A stretch of DNA of 64,000 nt from Lycium barbarum (Eukaryota > Streptophyta > Magnoliopsida > Solanales > Solanaceae), in the NCBI RefSeq assembly GCF_019175385.1, contig NC_083337.1, positions 23,320,385 through 23,384,384 of the forward strand, in the 5' to 3' direction. Under the pieces are notes generated by a model. That model saw nothing but the letters and a program-made list of their open reading frames with translations. It was not told where the DNA came from and ran no database searches. Shown here one piece after another: positions 1 through 11,364 of the stretch. Both the position numbers and the translations under genes were made by a program. Positions within the stretch are counted from its first letter, which is position 1. Every line of letters begins with the position of its first letter.

Positions 1-7
1 CTTCTGA

Positions 8-2089
8 TCACTTTTTTCTCCTTAGGATCCCATAACCTGTATCCAAACTCTTCATTTCCGTAGCCAATGAAAATGCATGGGATAGTTCTCGCATCAAGCT
101 TCTGTTTGAGCTCTTTGGATACATGTGCATATGATGAACACCCAAATACTCTAAGATGTGAGTATGTAGGATCCTTACCTGTCCATAGCCTCTTGGAACT
201 TCAAAGTTAAGTGGTACTGAAGGTGATCGGTTGATGAGATAACATGCGGTATTGACTGCTTCTCCCCAAAATGGCTTTGGAAGTTTAGCCATGTTCAGCA
301 TGCTCCGGACACACTCCATGATAGTCCAGTTCATTCTTTCAGCAACACCATTGTGCTGAGGGGTGCGCGATACTGACTTCTCATGTCGAATGCCATATGC
401 TCTGCAATATGCATCGAACACCTTGGAAGTATACTCGTCTCCATTATCAGATCGGAGACATTTCAGCTTCTTTCCTGTTTCACGTTCCACCAAGACGTGA
501 AATGACTTGAAGCACTCGAACACCTGGTCCTTCGTCTTCAGGAAATACACCCACACTTTCCGAGAAGCATCATCGATAAAAGTCAGAAAATATCTGCTTC
601 CACCGAGTGATTCAACCTCCATAGGACCGCAGAAATCAGAGTGTACCAAACTTAACAACTCTGATCTTTTTGTTGAAGTGAAATTAAATGACACTCTGTG
701 TTGCTTACCGAAAAGACAATGATTGCAAGGACACAGTGCAACGTTCTTGTCAACATTTATAAGATTCTTCTTCATCAAGGTAGTCAACCCTTTCTCGCTC
801 ATGTGGCCGAGTCTCTGGTGCCATAAATCCTGAGAAGCCTCCTCTGCAATGTTAAGGCTGTCTGTACAAATTCTCAAATGCGTTTTGTACAATGTGCCAC
901 AAATATGTCCTCGAGCGATTGTCAAAACGCCCTTTGACATTTTCCATGTGCCTCTGCTAAAATGGTTTTCATACCCTTGTTTGTCAAGAGATACCACTGA
1001 CAGGAGATTGAGCCGAAGATCTGGCACATGTCTGACATCCTTCAAAGTGATTGTGCTCCCGGTACCTATCTTTATTTGTACATCACCAATTCCGGCTATT
1101 CCAGAGGAACTGGAATTACCCATCTTCACCGCTCCAAAGTCTCCAGCTTTGTATGTTGTGAAGTAGTGCATGTGGGGAGTTACGTGGTAGGATGCTGCAG
1201 TATCTACCACCCATTCCGTGTCTTCTCTTGAGACGTGAAGGCATGTCTCATCATGGGTAGTACAGTACGCTACATCACCTGAGACTGTGATGAGCGCTTC
1301 GCCACCCTTGTTCTTCGGTTGAGAACTGCTCTTGCCTTGCTCCTCTAGCCATTTGTAGCAATTCTTCTTCATGTGACCCTCTATACCACAATGGTGGCAG
1401 GCATAAGAAGGTTTCCGGCCATCCGATGATCTCCCCCGACTTTTGCCTCTACTTTGCCATTTTCCTCTACTGTTTCTTTGTTGTTTTCCTTGTGATCTTC
1501 CTCGATTCTCCGTCACAAGGGCATGAGTCTGATCTGTGCTCATGTCTTTCCTTCTTGCCTCTTCATTGAACAATGCATCCTTGACCACAGACATGGTAAG
1601 TTTGCCATCTGGGGCTGAGTTGCTGAGAGTCACAACTAGTGTTTCCCAACTATCAGGAAGGGAACTAAGAAGTAGTAGAGATTGCATTTCGTCTCCAAGT
1701 GGCATTTCTACACAAGATAATTGATTTACCAGACTCTGGAACTCACTAGTATGTTCGGCAACAGAAGTTCCACTTTTGAGCTTCATATTGACAAGGCGTC
1801 TCATCAGAAGGGCCTTGTTCCGAGCGGTCTTGGCCTGGTACATGTCTTCCAACTTCTTCCAAAGGGCATAAGCGTCGATTTCTTGTGCAACGTGGTGGAA
1901 GACACTATGGTCAATCCATTGTCGGATTTGACCAATAGTTTTTCTATTAATTTTCTTCCACTCTATTGACTTGGGCGGGTCAGGATTAATACCCTTCAAC
2001 TCTATTGGATCAAAAAGGTCTTTACAACTGAGGAAATCTTCTATCCGAGGTTTCCACAGCGTGTAGTTGGTAGCCGTGAGCATAATCAT
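8..2089 (-). pseudogene. Copia gag-protease-integrase polyprotein, frameshifted
   Basis: This is a 693-codon frame of the Copia polyprotein. In order: a gag region (UBN2 type, about residues 10-190); a CCHC knuckle (CHHCGIEGHMKKNC, about 230-245); the aspartic protease core WVVDTAAS (about 293); the gag-pre-integrase motif LWHQRLGHMS with a CNHC pair; and the integrase core, with D in HSDFCGP, D in RSDNGDEY and E in HNGVAERM. After NFEVPR (near position 190) the frame slips, and the last 60 residues are out-of-frame product ending in TGA at 8-10. The correct reading continues in another frame, so at least one small indel is present. Reverse transcriptase would be further left. The ATG at 2087-2089 directly precedes the usual gag start block. 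It would act in cytoplasmic virus-like particles; this copy cannot make a full polyprotein. Confidence 0.92.
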
Positions 2090-2301
2090 AGCTCCAGAAG
2101 ATGAAGTTTACTCGTCAATGGTCATTTTTCACCTTCTGAATAATTTTCAAAAAAAAAATTGAGGGACCAAACTGCAATTTTTCAAAATTACAAAACTGAC
2201 CGGTGTCGTGGCAGCCAATGCAGGAGCACCAAGGTAATTCTTTTCTGATGTGGAAGTTCAGACTATGCTGCAACCACAGAGCATACTCAGACAGAACCTT
2301 G

Positions 2302-2313
2302 GCTCTGATACCA
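2302..2313 (-). other. Primer-binding site of Copia element (initiator Met tRNA)
   Basis: Read on the minus strand this is TGGTATCAGAGC, the standard plant retrotransposon primer-binding site for initiator methionine tRNA. It lies two bases inside the LTR edge at 2316. Confidence 0.9.
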
Positions 2314-2315
2314 CT

Positions 2316-2708
2316 TGTTGGGGGTAATTAAAGTATCGAGCTAATATGAGAGAAAAATACTTCTATTACTTTCAAGAATAGAAAGAAGAGACATACAAGC
2401 TCTAACAAAAAAAAACTCTCAAAAGACACCTCACAAATCTCTCAAGGATATTACACAACTTTTCTTGGTTGTGCTGTGATGATCTAATATCTGATGATAG
2501 AAAGCTTTACAAGCTTCTCTATTTATAGGACCAAAACTAGGTAGGTGGAAGGTGTGAGGAAGCTTGGAGGAAGCTTCAATGGTGGGTGAGAGGAAGGTGA
2601 CTCCTAGGTGTGAGAAAGCATCCTTTGTCATTCATACATTTGGAGGAAGCTTCATAGAAAGTGCTAGGATATGTCCTGAAAATTTCTTCAAGATTCAGGT
2701 TTCCAACA
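2316..2708 (-). repeat. Copia 5' LTR (393 bp)
   Basis: It starts TGTTGG and ends CCAACA on either strand, the expected TG...CA termini with a short inverted repeat. The primer-binding site is adjacent. It carries the promoter of the element and an A-rich tract at 2407-2413. Its partner LTR is outside the window, so no divergence date is possible. Confidence 0.9.
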
Positions 2709-2803
2709 GTGAAGGGCTTGCCCGGAGATGAGTTGGAGATATTGCATTTAATAGTCGAGTATAAGGGAGCTCCAAAACCACACCAACAATAACAATTTAA
2801 CAT
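2709..2803 (-). pseudogene. GRF-type zinc-finger protein fragment, cut by the Copia insertion
   Basis: Thirty-one codons from an ATG at 2801-2803 contain CYCWCGFGAPLYS and a following SSPGKPF. This matches the first half of a plant GRF zinc finger, in which a CxC or CxHG pair is followed by an NPGRRF-type motif and then further Cys ligands. The frame stops exactly at the Copia LTR, so the second half should lie beyond the element's other LTR, left of the window. GRF proteins of this kind are often carried by plant transposons. Small size limits certainty. Confidence 0.55.
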
Positions 2804-3042
2804 AGTTCAATACTGGCATTCAATAGAAGAAGTATGATAAAATCAAGTAACGGTTTAATTGGTACTTTGAACAATTTACTGCCGGCTAGAGTGCTTTAAT
2901 AAGAAACTAACACGATTATATTATAGATGTTGTGTTTCTTAAATGTTAGAAGTTTTGACTTCAATTTGTTTATATTGTTTTGTTTTTTTTTGATACATAC
3001 TTTTCCATATATATATATATGTGTTTAAGTACTGTCGTGTTG

Positions 3043-3071
3043 ACCGCATGAAGCGCGGGTAAATTGCCTAA
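3043..3071 (+). mobile_element. Helitron-like 3' terminus (degenerate)
   Basis: An imperfect GC-rich hairpin (ACCGC, ATGAA loop, GCGCGGGT) is followed seven bases later by CTAA and then T. This is the plant Helitron 3' layout: hairpin, short spacer, CTRR, insertion before T. I did not find a matching 5' TC end, so this may be the remains of a non-autonomous copy. Confidence 0.4.
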
Positions 3072-3647
3072 TTCATCATATATCACTTGACAACTCTAGG
3101 AGGAACTTGAGAAACAGTGAGTACCTCCAATTTGGGGGCTTCATAACCTGCATCGAATTGAGACCATGAGAAATTGTCTTCCAAAAAGGAAGAAAGTTAA
3201 TTGTCCAATAAGGACATAAACATAAATACTCCTATAACATAAAAACTGCCAAAGTAGACATGTGAGGGCTCAACAAAATTTTGCTTCAATGGAAATGGTG
3301 TTATTCAACCCTCTATATCTTAATCTATAACCTTGATCCTCCATCCGTAAACATGAAAAGAAGAAGTGAATGAGTTTTTTTTTGGTTTTCTAACGGTATT
3401 CAGTACTCCCTATATAATTTAGCCAAACAAATTGAGACACACGACATATTTGCAACACGCTAAAGCATAGAAAACCCCAAATAGATTACTACACTTATTA
3501 GTAGATTCCTCCTACCAATGCACCCGCTATTTATGTCCACGAAGTGATGTACGGTCATCCCTTCAAATTTACTTCTTTTTTCTGATAATAATCAGACTAA
3601 AGCAAAAAGGCCTTCATTTGAAGGATCCACAATCCTCCTCTGCCCTT

Positions 3648-3740
3648 CAACAACAACATCATACCCGTGTATGCAGACCTTATATCTATCTTAGCAGGTA
3701 AAAAGGTTATTTTTTTATATACGCTCGATTTAAAGAAAAG
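3648..3740 (-). mobile_element. TS-family SINE, degraded 3' part
   Basis: On the minus strand it reads CTTTTCTTTAAATCGAGCG, then TAAGGTCTGCATACACGGGT, then ATGTTGTTGTTG. These are the landmarks of the Solanaceae TS SINE body and its GTT-repeat tail, with internal deletions compared with the copy at 54951-55070. The tRNA-related head is missing. Confidence 0.6.
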
Positions 3741-4414
3741 CAAACAAAAGCAATCTGAAAAAAGAAACTACAAAGGTAAAGAAACAAAAGATAATAACAA
3801 AAATCAATCTGAAAAAAAAAAATAGCACAACTGCCACAAAATCATACGATAATCAAAGGACAAGAACATCAAATAATAACAGAAATCAAAGGACAATAAA
3901 TTAACAACAACTCATTTCTTTACACTCATCAGAATCTTCAATTTCGTGATCAATCTAGACATGTCAATCAAGAAGAGAAAAACAACCAGTTGTGCCACAC
4001 AAATAAAACTCATAAGCACATGTCAACCAAGAAGTACACTTGTCGGACTAATAAAAAGGGATTACAACACTTCAAGAGAGAACATTTTTATTTCCTATAT
4101 TGCCCCCTCTTCGTCCCATTCATTATTCACAACTAGGAGTGGCAAACGGGCTTGTCAAGTTGAATATGGGCAGATTAAAAATGAGTTAAATAAAAACGGA
4201 GAAAATATTTAATCCGTCCATATTTAATACGGATAAAAAATGAATAACCCACGGATAATATGGTTATTCATATCATTCATGACTTCAATGAGAACACAAG
4301 CTAAAAATCAAAATAAGCTTAGATTTTCAGAAAAAACTTAATTAAAAAAAAACAAATATTTTAAAAATAAAATAAAAAAAAAGACCTAACCCACAAACTA
4401 AATAATCTAATTAG

Positions 4415-4545
4415 TAGGGATCTAGTAGCTCAGTTGGTTGACTACCTTAATTTTCACCTTCTTGGTGAGGATTCGAATCCCCACGTTATAATTTCCTTCA
4501 CATTTCTCTTTCCCCTGCCGCTATGTAATAAAACAATTTTAAAAA
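4415..4545 (+). mobile_element. tRNA-derived SINE
   Basis: An A-box-like TAGTAGCTCAGTTGG (4423-4437) and a B-box GGATTCGAATCC (4469-4480) are spaced as in a tRNA promoter, but the sequence between does not fold as a functional tRNA. A pyrimidine-rich body and A-rich tail follow to about 4545. This is the structure of a short polymerase III retroposon. The 3' edge is approximate. Confidence 0.55.
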
Positions 4546-5096
4546 AAAAATAAATAAATAACCGAGTTCATTTAGATGTTTTAAAGCAATGATTAGCTCC
4601 AAATTCAAGCCCCAACAAGAAACAACTCCTAATTTAAAAAAAAAAAAAACAAATTATGTTTTTAAACCCAACGAACCCAGGTAATGTTGTTCTTCAAAAG
4701 TTTTATTCCAGATTTTTGTAAATTTTGAGCTCCACAAACACACGACATACACTGAATTCAATCTCCACTAAACAACAACATATATCTTTTACTTGAAAAA
4801 TAGATTTTAACAGAAAACGTTTTTGGGTGCAGCGGTATTTTCACGGTTGTTTTAAGTTTGAAGAGCAATACAACAAGCACAAAAGTAGCTGGACCACTAT
4901 GTTGGCGTTTTGGGTTGTTGTAGAGAAGAGAGGGAGATTGGAGATGATGTTGGTATTTTCACGGTGAAGGGTGATTCATGGCTGTTTTAGTGGGTCTCCA
5001 GCAGCATCAATGAAAAATTTCACATGGAGTTTTGGCGGTGGTTTTGTGGAGGAAATCGGTGGTGATTATGAGCAGAGGAGAGGTGAAGAATTAAGA

Positions 5097-5105
5097 GGGG
5101 AAATG
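5097..5105. repeat. Target-site duplication of MULE1, left copy
   Basis: GGGGAAATG here matches AGGGAAATG at 18286-18294 with one mismatch; one more base on each side can be included. Mutator elements make 8-10 bp duplications. Confidence 0.8.
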
Positions 5106-5159
5106 GAATCCGCGGCTTTTGCAGGACCAAAAAAAAAAAGTTGAATCAAACTAATACAA

Positions 5160-5211
<52 letters not shown>

Positions 5212-5283
5212 GATTTCACGCACTAATTTAATGCGTGAAAGGACCAAATTGTAAAAATAAAAGTTTGGCCTTTCACGCACGAA
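5106..5283 (+). repeat. MULE1 left terminal inverted repeat
   Basis: It begins GAATCCGCGGCTTTTGCAGG and pairs with the reverse complement of 18135-18284. It is longer than the right copy mainly because of an (AT)n tract at 5164-5207. It contains inverted pairs of TTCACGCA/TGCGTGAA, likely transposase-binding sites. Confidence 0.88.
5164..5207. repeat. (AT)n microsatellite inside the MULE1 left TIR
   Basis: Uninterrupted AT dinucleotides, absent from the right TIR, where a T-rich tract sits at the same place. Confidence 0.95.
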
Positions 5284-5702
5284 AGCCTTTTGTTTTTTTA
5301 ACCTATCAAAATCACGTTTTTTTTCATACTTTGGGCAAAGATTAGTCATGTTTCAAAATCCCGAAATATCAATATTTTATATAGAACTTAATATACAATA
5401 ATATCGACTCATTACATCAAGTCCACCTAAACGTTGAATCGTCGTTTTAGGGGTTCTAAAGTGTCCCGAAGTAAGTTTTGTTAGTTTTGAAACTTGTCAT
5501 ATTTATAGGATTTTGATTTAAGTGTTTATTATATTTGAATGTACAAATATAAATATTTTATTTAATAATAATTCATCCAATACGAGAGGTTTATATTAAT
5601 TCAAAAATAATTCATTCCATTAAATTACAATACAAATTCAAAGCAATACAATAATAAATTATAATAACAATACAATCTTCAAGTTCTAGAGGCTCTATTA
5701 CT
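5284..5702. other. MULE1 subterminal region, non-coding
   Basis: AT-rich sequence between the left TIR and the transposase stop codon. I see no gene. It would hold the transposase 3' UTR and polyadenylation signal. Confidence 0.5.
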
Positions 5703-8261
5703 TCAAGATGCGCTTGTACCACCACCACGGCCTTGTTGCCCACACGAACGCTTGTCATGGCCATATTGCCTACATGTAGAGCACTTGCGAGAGTAAGTTC
5801 TTTCACTAACATCCATTTGATTGGGTCTACGACTCCGTGAGTTAATGCCCAATTTTATGATGTAATCCTTGTTAGCAACCATCGAAAACGACTCGTTTGA
5901 CCAATAAGCTTCATTACCAAGTGGGTGGAATTGACCGTAATATGCTCTAAGGTAAATGTGGACCTTGTACATACCTTGTTACCGTTTTTCTCATTCTCTC
6001 GAAGCACTTGACAGCATGAGAACACGGCATGTGGTACATTTGCCACTTACCACAAGTGCATGTTCTTGTTGTCTTATAAACGGTATGCACGTTTCCACCC
6101 TTACCATTGTAATACCCGTCCTAACTTCATACACATGTTGAATTGGGTCATACTCGGTCATTTGGTGCTGCTCACATTTTTTTCTATAATGCTCCATATT
6201 TTTTAAGGGCTTTGGCATCCATGTCCCGCCTTCGGCTAATATCGCTCTGGCCTGCCTTGTCCTAACCACAAATCGCTCCACAACCTACTTGAAAGTCATT
6301 CTCACCATTACGGTGACAGGTAGTCCCCGAGCAGATTTCAGCAAGCCATTGAAAGACTCTGAGCTGTTTGTTGTGAGCACGCCCCATCTTTTGCCTTCAA
6401 CAGCATGAAGCGTCCATTTTTCAACTTCGAGCTTCATCAACCAAACGTATGCGGGTTCACACACTGCCCTGATCAGATCCATTTTTTCAGCCCATTTTCA
6501 TTGTTGATGCTCCATCGCAGGCCCCCACATCAATTTGTTTAGAGTGCCATTGTGAAACTTTGATTTCAAATTTTCCTTCAATTGCCTTAAGAAATAGCGA
6601 TGGTAAACAAAGGGAGGCTACCACCCCGGTAAATTATTCATATTGTGCAATATGCCTTTATGACGATCAGACAGCACGCATATGCCAGTACGATCCTTAA
6701 TAACATGAGTTTTCAAATGGGTCAAAAAGATCCCCCATGTGTCGTTGCTCTCGTTAGCGGTAATTGCGAAAGCAAGAGGGAATATTGACCCATTGGCATC
6801 CATTCCTATTGCAATTAGGAGCTTGATGTCATAGGCACCATATACATGCGTACCATCTATGGATATCACTGGTCGCCAGTGAGCAAAACCATTAATGCAT
6901 GGTTTGAATGTCCAAATACGAAGTTAAATATTTTACCCTCTATAAGCCGCCACTCTACAACAGTACCATCATTAAAATGTTGTAGAGCCGCCATATACCT
7001 TGGCAGCTATTGAAAAGAGGTATGCCAATTTCCAAAGACCATCTCAAAAGCGCATTTACGCCCGAGAAATCCTTTTCTGTTGCTTATAGTTTTACCATAT
7101 ACGGTTTGAACGTTTCGAATACAATCTTTGATATGGAACCTGCACAAGTTTAAACAAACAACATTTAGTAATGATCTTTCAGTTGATATAAGACATATAA
7201 TGTACTAGGTAGGATAAGTTACCTTGGCGTTTCGGCAACGTCTTTAAGTAACACTTGAGCAATCATGTTTGTATCTAAATTATAATGATCTGCTCGATTT
7301 TCTTCCATATCACAAGTATGTCTTTGGCGAAATTTTGTGATAGCCCACATATCACCAGGCTTAACAATTCCCCGAAGCAACCACTCACAACCTTGATACC
7401 GTCGTCTGCAAACTAGCCTCCATATCTTTGTGTTTGACTGATCAACCTTAAACTCCCTCATGTCCTTAAAACAATAAATTTTGACAGCCCGTTGCAACGC
7501 CTTTTTGGATGCGGACAACATTCCCTTTTCAAGGTAGCATCGATATCTGTTGAGATCCTTTGGTTCAATCCAGGTTTTTAGGCGACTATCATCATCTTCT
7601 CTTGTGAAGACAAATGCATCATCACGACCCTGCAGGCTGTCAAGATAAGGGATATTTGTCACACCCTAATCTCGCTAGGGTGTGATGGGCACCCGACCCT
7701 TACCTATGGCCGAGCGAACCCGCTGACTCTTACTACACATATAACCGCTTTGGACTCTTTAAATCAAATAAGAATGAGATACATAATAAGGGCTTGCAGA
7801 ATCATTCTTTTCATCGCTCTCAAGGCAAGTGAATCTGTAATCATAAGGAATCTGTAACATAATACATAATGACACATTGGTTGGTGGAGCCGCTTACAAG
7901 ACTGACATTCTATACCCACGACTCTGTCTGCAAAGTCTCTAACATCGACCAAGATACTATAGCATGAATACTTTGACTCGGCAACACTCCAGGAGGAAAT
8001 GGAGCTCGCCAATTCCGCTGGAACATCTGCTATAATGGCTTCTACTCATCTGGGTGTACCTGCGTGGCATGAAACGCAACCCCCGAAGAAAGGGGGTCAG
8101 TACAGAATATGTACTGAGTATGTAAGGCATGAAATACAGTAAAGCGGATCACAACTGAAACAGAGATTTACCAAAACAAGTATGACTTTTAAAAACATCA
8201 ATGCACTTGCCTTTTGAAATGAAAATCATGTATGTCATCATCATATATCATATATACATAT

Positions 8262-8398
8262 AACGTGCCCCGGCCCTCTAGTGAGGGACGCGGTGAATAA
8301 AATTATCATATATGCATATAACGTGCCCCGGCCAGCTAGTGAGGGACGCGGTGAATAGGATCATCATATGCCATCCTGGCCACCACCCCCATATCATC

Positions 8399-8476
<78 letters not shown>

Positions 8477-8515
8477 CGTGCCCCGGCCCTCTAGTGAGGG
8501 ACGCGGTGAACAATG
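8262..8515. repeat. GC-rich repeats plus long (AT)n tract inside solo LTR 1
   Basis: Three near-identical blocks reading CGTGCCCCGGCC...GTGAGGGACGCGGTGAA start near 8263, 8319 and 8477. An (AT)n microsatellite of about 72 bases (8404-8475) separates the last two. Frames through this tract give poly-Ile-Tyr and are not genes. Confidence 0.85.
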
Positions 8516-9824
8516 CAGTGGAGTACGCACGAGAACATGCCCTGGCTCGGGACGCAGTGAAGGATACATTGAGGCATGCACGAGCAGAGTAGTGAGAAAC
8601 TATATGCACATAAATCAATTTTTAAGACTCGATGAATAAGTTCACAAACGACACTTGAAGGATCGTAAGCACGTTTCGAAGCAATCCGAGTTAGTATAAG
8701 AAAGTTATGGACATTTTACCAAAGAAACCTCTACGAACGTTTCAAAGCAATCCGAGACCGTCTACGAAAGTTAGGAACACTAACTCTTTTAAAACAACAT
8801 ATCAAAAGTGAATAAAAATCATAAACAAGCTCGGAATCAAAGAGTAGAGTAACCCCAAGATGCATATCATACCTTATTTGGCTCTAGGACATGCCAAAAG
8901 AAAGAAAGGGTAAGCCTTACATACCTGTTCCACGTCCTATTGACTACGCTTATTCGTCCAAGCTTGATAGTCTACATTCAAGAGAATTGACACAATCATT
9001 AGACTCATTGTCATATACTTATCTTAGTCCTTCAAATGAATTCATTTACAATCTACCGAAATTTCGGAAGCATTTCCCCTGTAAATTCAACCAACCTCGA
9101 GAATTTAACTCGGCCAAATTATCAACAACCAACCCGAGAATTTAACTCGGCCAATTTATCAACAACAATCCGAGAATTCAACTCGGCCAAATTATCAACA
9201 TTAATCCGAAACCTTCCAAACTTAATAAGGACAACAACAACACATTCCTTTCTTCCAAATTCATGAACTACGCCAATAATCTACACATTAACAACTTCAT
9301 TCTCATAATTATAAGAAACCATACTAATGGCACATTAACTTCTTCAAAAATCCCGCAACGATTACAACTTCATTTCAAGCCATCAAACCTTCATTTTTAT
9401 TATGGAATCCACAACAACAACAATCAACTACTAAATAAAATCAATTCATCTTATCTTACCATCACACTCTATATTCGGTCATAACCTCCACATCTATATT
9501 TCATGAATTTCATCCATTTCTACATACTAAAATACTCACAAATCATCCATAACACATGAGAGAGAAGATTAAACCTTACCTTTTTCCACTTGTCTTCTCA
9601 CTCGGCTAGGGTTTGTAGATCACCCAAATGAAGGCTTGGCTTGCTCCAACAACCACTCCACGTTATTAGGGACGTTCCAATTGGTTGGAATACTAGAAGA
9701 AAATTATTTTTCTTGATCAATTTCTATGGCATAAATTTTTGGAGCCATGGCCGAATGACACTCCTATTTTTTTCTCCAAGTTTTCTTGAGTTGGAAGATG
9801 AAGAGTATGTCTTGCTATGTAAGA

Positions 9825-9831
<7 letters not shown>

Positions 9832-9884
<53 letters not shown>
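9832..9884. repeat. (AT)n microsatellite in solo LTR 1
   Basis: Uninterrupted TA/AT dinucleotides. In the sense (minus) orientation it lies about 330 bp into the LTR, where a TATA region would be expected. Confidence 0.9.
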
Positions 9885-9887
<3 letters not shown>

Positions 9888-11364
9888 TATCCCATGCAAG
9901 GGTGGCCACATGCCCCCACTCATGGCTTGAGTTAATTGGCCAAGCCATGGGTGGGACCCACACATATACACCACACGGCCAAGGGGCTTCATGAACCTTC
10001 TTGAAGGTTTTCTGAAATTTCCTTTTTGCCCCTAGCCTTCCACAATATTACCATGAACCACCTTGTGAATTTCCCTTTTTACCCCTAGCCTTTCTCAATA
10101 TTTTCACACCAATAACCAACTTGTATATTAAAATAACTTTGGAAAATAGTCTTGCCCTTAACTTACCACGACTATCTTGAAACATCCGAATGTACAAAAT
10201 ACGGGATATAACAATATTGTTAGAATGCCACTGAATTGGGCTTTCAGAAGTTGGGTTTTCAGCCATCGGTGATGGTACGTGGTGGTGTATTGGTTCTTGT
10301 TGGTTTTAGCTTTGAGGAATATTGTTGGTCATACCAACTTGAACATCATCATCATCGGTTACCTCTGCATTATTAGCTATTTCATCGTCATTACTTGATG
10401 ATGACTCATAATAATTTGGAAAATCTTCATTATCAAGTGCATTTATCCTCCTACACGAAGAGTAACATATTTTAAATACCAACATCATATATATATATAT
10501 AATTTAGTATCAAGGTGATGAACTTACTATTGTTCATAAGCATTGTCATGGTGTGGAGAATGATCAACTCCACCTAACTGAGAGGATTGACCAACATCCA
10601 TATTTGGTACCACTGGCGAGTTTTGAGAATAGTTCCTATAAAGATTTAAAAAATGGTTATTTACCAATTCATACAACAAACACGTGCTACTACACGTAAT
10701 AATAATACGAAAAATGCATATTTACAAATTTTCATTGTGAGCTTGATTAAATTGCTGGCTTAGATTTTTCAGCGGCGCTTGACCACTCAAAATGTCTCTA
10801 TAAGAACTCAAGTCCCCATAAGTGTTACCATGAATGGGCTGGACTTGAGGGACTTCTTCTTGATGTAGCTTTTCAACATACATCTCAAGAACATTATTGG
10901 ATACTAAATCACGATATTCTTCCGGCGATCCCAAATAATCACTCAAAGATTCATCATCGTTGATATTATGGATGCCATAACGCACTACACCATTTGATAT
11001 TGTTTGTGGATATATGCCAGTTAGTGAGATTCCAAACTCAGTGGGTGTAGTTTTCATTCTTTTGTGCATGTAACTGACTAGTGTTTCATAATTTAAAGTT
11101 GTTGAAAATTTAACATGGGCTTTTGGTCTAATACTATAACGAACGGAGTAATTGTCCTCAACGATATCTCCATCCCAAAATAGTGAAACCCTAACAGTTG
11201 AAACATTTTGAGTCATTTTTTCTATGAAGTTTGATTTTTTTTAATGACTTGTAAGACTTAGACTTATGAAATTGATGAGTTTTTCACTCGTCCAACATTC
11301 ATGTTAAATAGATTCCTGAAATTATCATGTGTGGTGTGTTGTTAAATCAACACTTACGTTACGC

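Larger units (their letters stand above)
1..2708 (-). mobile_element. Ty1/copia LTR retrotransposon, 5' part (runs off left edge)
   Basis: A minus-strand Copia element is cut by the window's left edge. Seen here are one complete LTR (2316-2708), a primer-binding site next to it, a 5' leader (2090-2301) and the gag-protease-integrase part of the polyprotein. The reverse transcriptase, RNase H and 3' LTR lie outside. The five bases beyond the LTR (2709-2713, GTGAA) should reappear at the far end as the target-site duplication. It has landed inside a GRF zinc-finger coding fragment. The element type is certain; completeness cannot be judged. Confidence 0.95.
2804..5096. other. AT-rich intergenic DNA with transposon debris
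   Basis: No gene is supported. It holds a Helitron-like 3' end (3043-3071), a degraded TS SINE (3648-3740), a hAT-like terminus (TAGGAGTGGCAAACGGGC from about 4134, low confidence) and a tRNA-derived SINE (4415 onward). The 88-codon frame at 3946-4212 has no recognisable domain and overlaps the hAT-like sequence. Confidence 0.6.
7657..10213 (-). mobile_element. Solo Gypsy LTR 1 (2557 bp)
   Basis: Starts TGTCACACCC and ends GGGATATAACA, the TG...CA termini of the Tekay-like LTRs also seen at 30074 and 38157. It is flanked by a perfect 5-bp duplication ATATT (7652-7656 and 10214-10218). No internal retrotransposon sequence is present, so it is the product of LTR-LTR recombination. Orientation is minus (sense begins TGTTATATCCCG). 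It interrupts exon 3 of the MULE1 transposase. Confidence 0.93.
5703..11216 (-). pseudogene. MuDR/MULE transposase, decayed and split by a solo LTR
   Basis: A four-exon gene can be traced on the minus strand: 11216-10726 (PB1-like N-terminal domain, about 163 aa), 10635-10528, 10450-10214 joined across the solo LTR to 7656-7223 (MuDR DNA-binding domain, ELQRAVK-like, with an RYQGCEW motif), and 7139-5703 (catalytic and C-terminal part). The catalytic region shows D in ISIDGTH (6855-6857) and D in VLSDRHKG (6666-6668). A SWIM-type CxC...CxH element lies near 6004-6070 and a CCHC knuckle (CSTCRQYGHDKRSC) near the end. The protein would bind the TIRs and cut and paste the element. Damage seen: TAA at 10306-10308, TAG at 7007-7009, several frame changes between 6050 and 6620, and the 2.56-kb LTR. 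Removing the LTR plus one TSD copy rejoins the frame exactly. Confidence 0.9.

Noticed and set aside
4423..4480. Possible tRNA gene
   Set aside because: A and B boxes are present, but the D, anticodon and acceptor stems cannot be formed; called a SINE.
8336..8618. Frames of 73-81 codons across the (AT)n tract, both strands
   Set aside because: Poly-Ile-Tyr products of a microsatellite inside a solo LTR; no domain and no codon structure.
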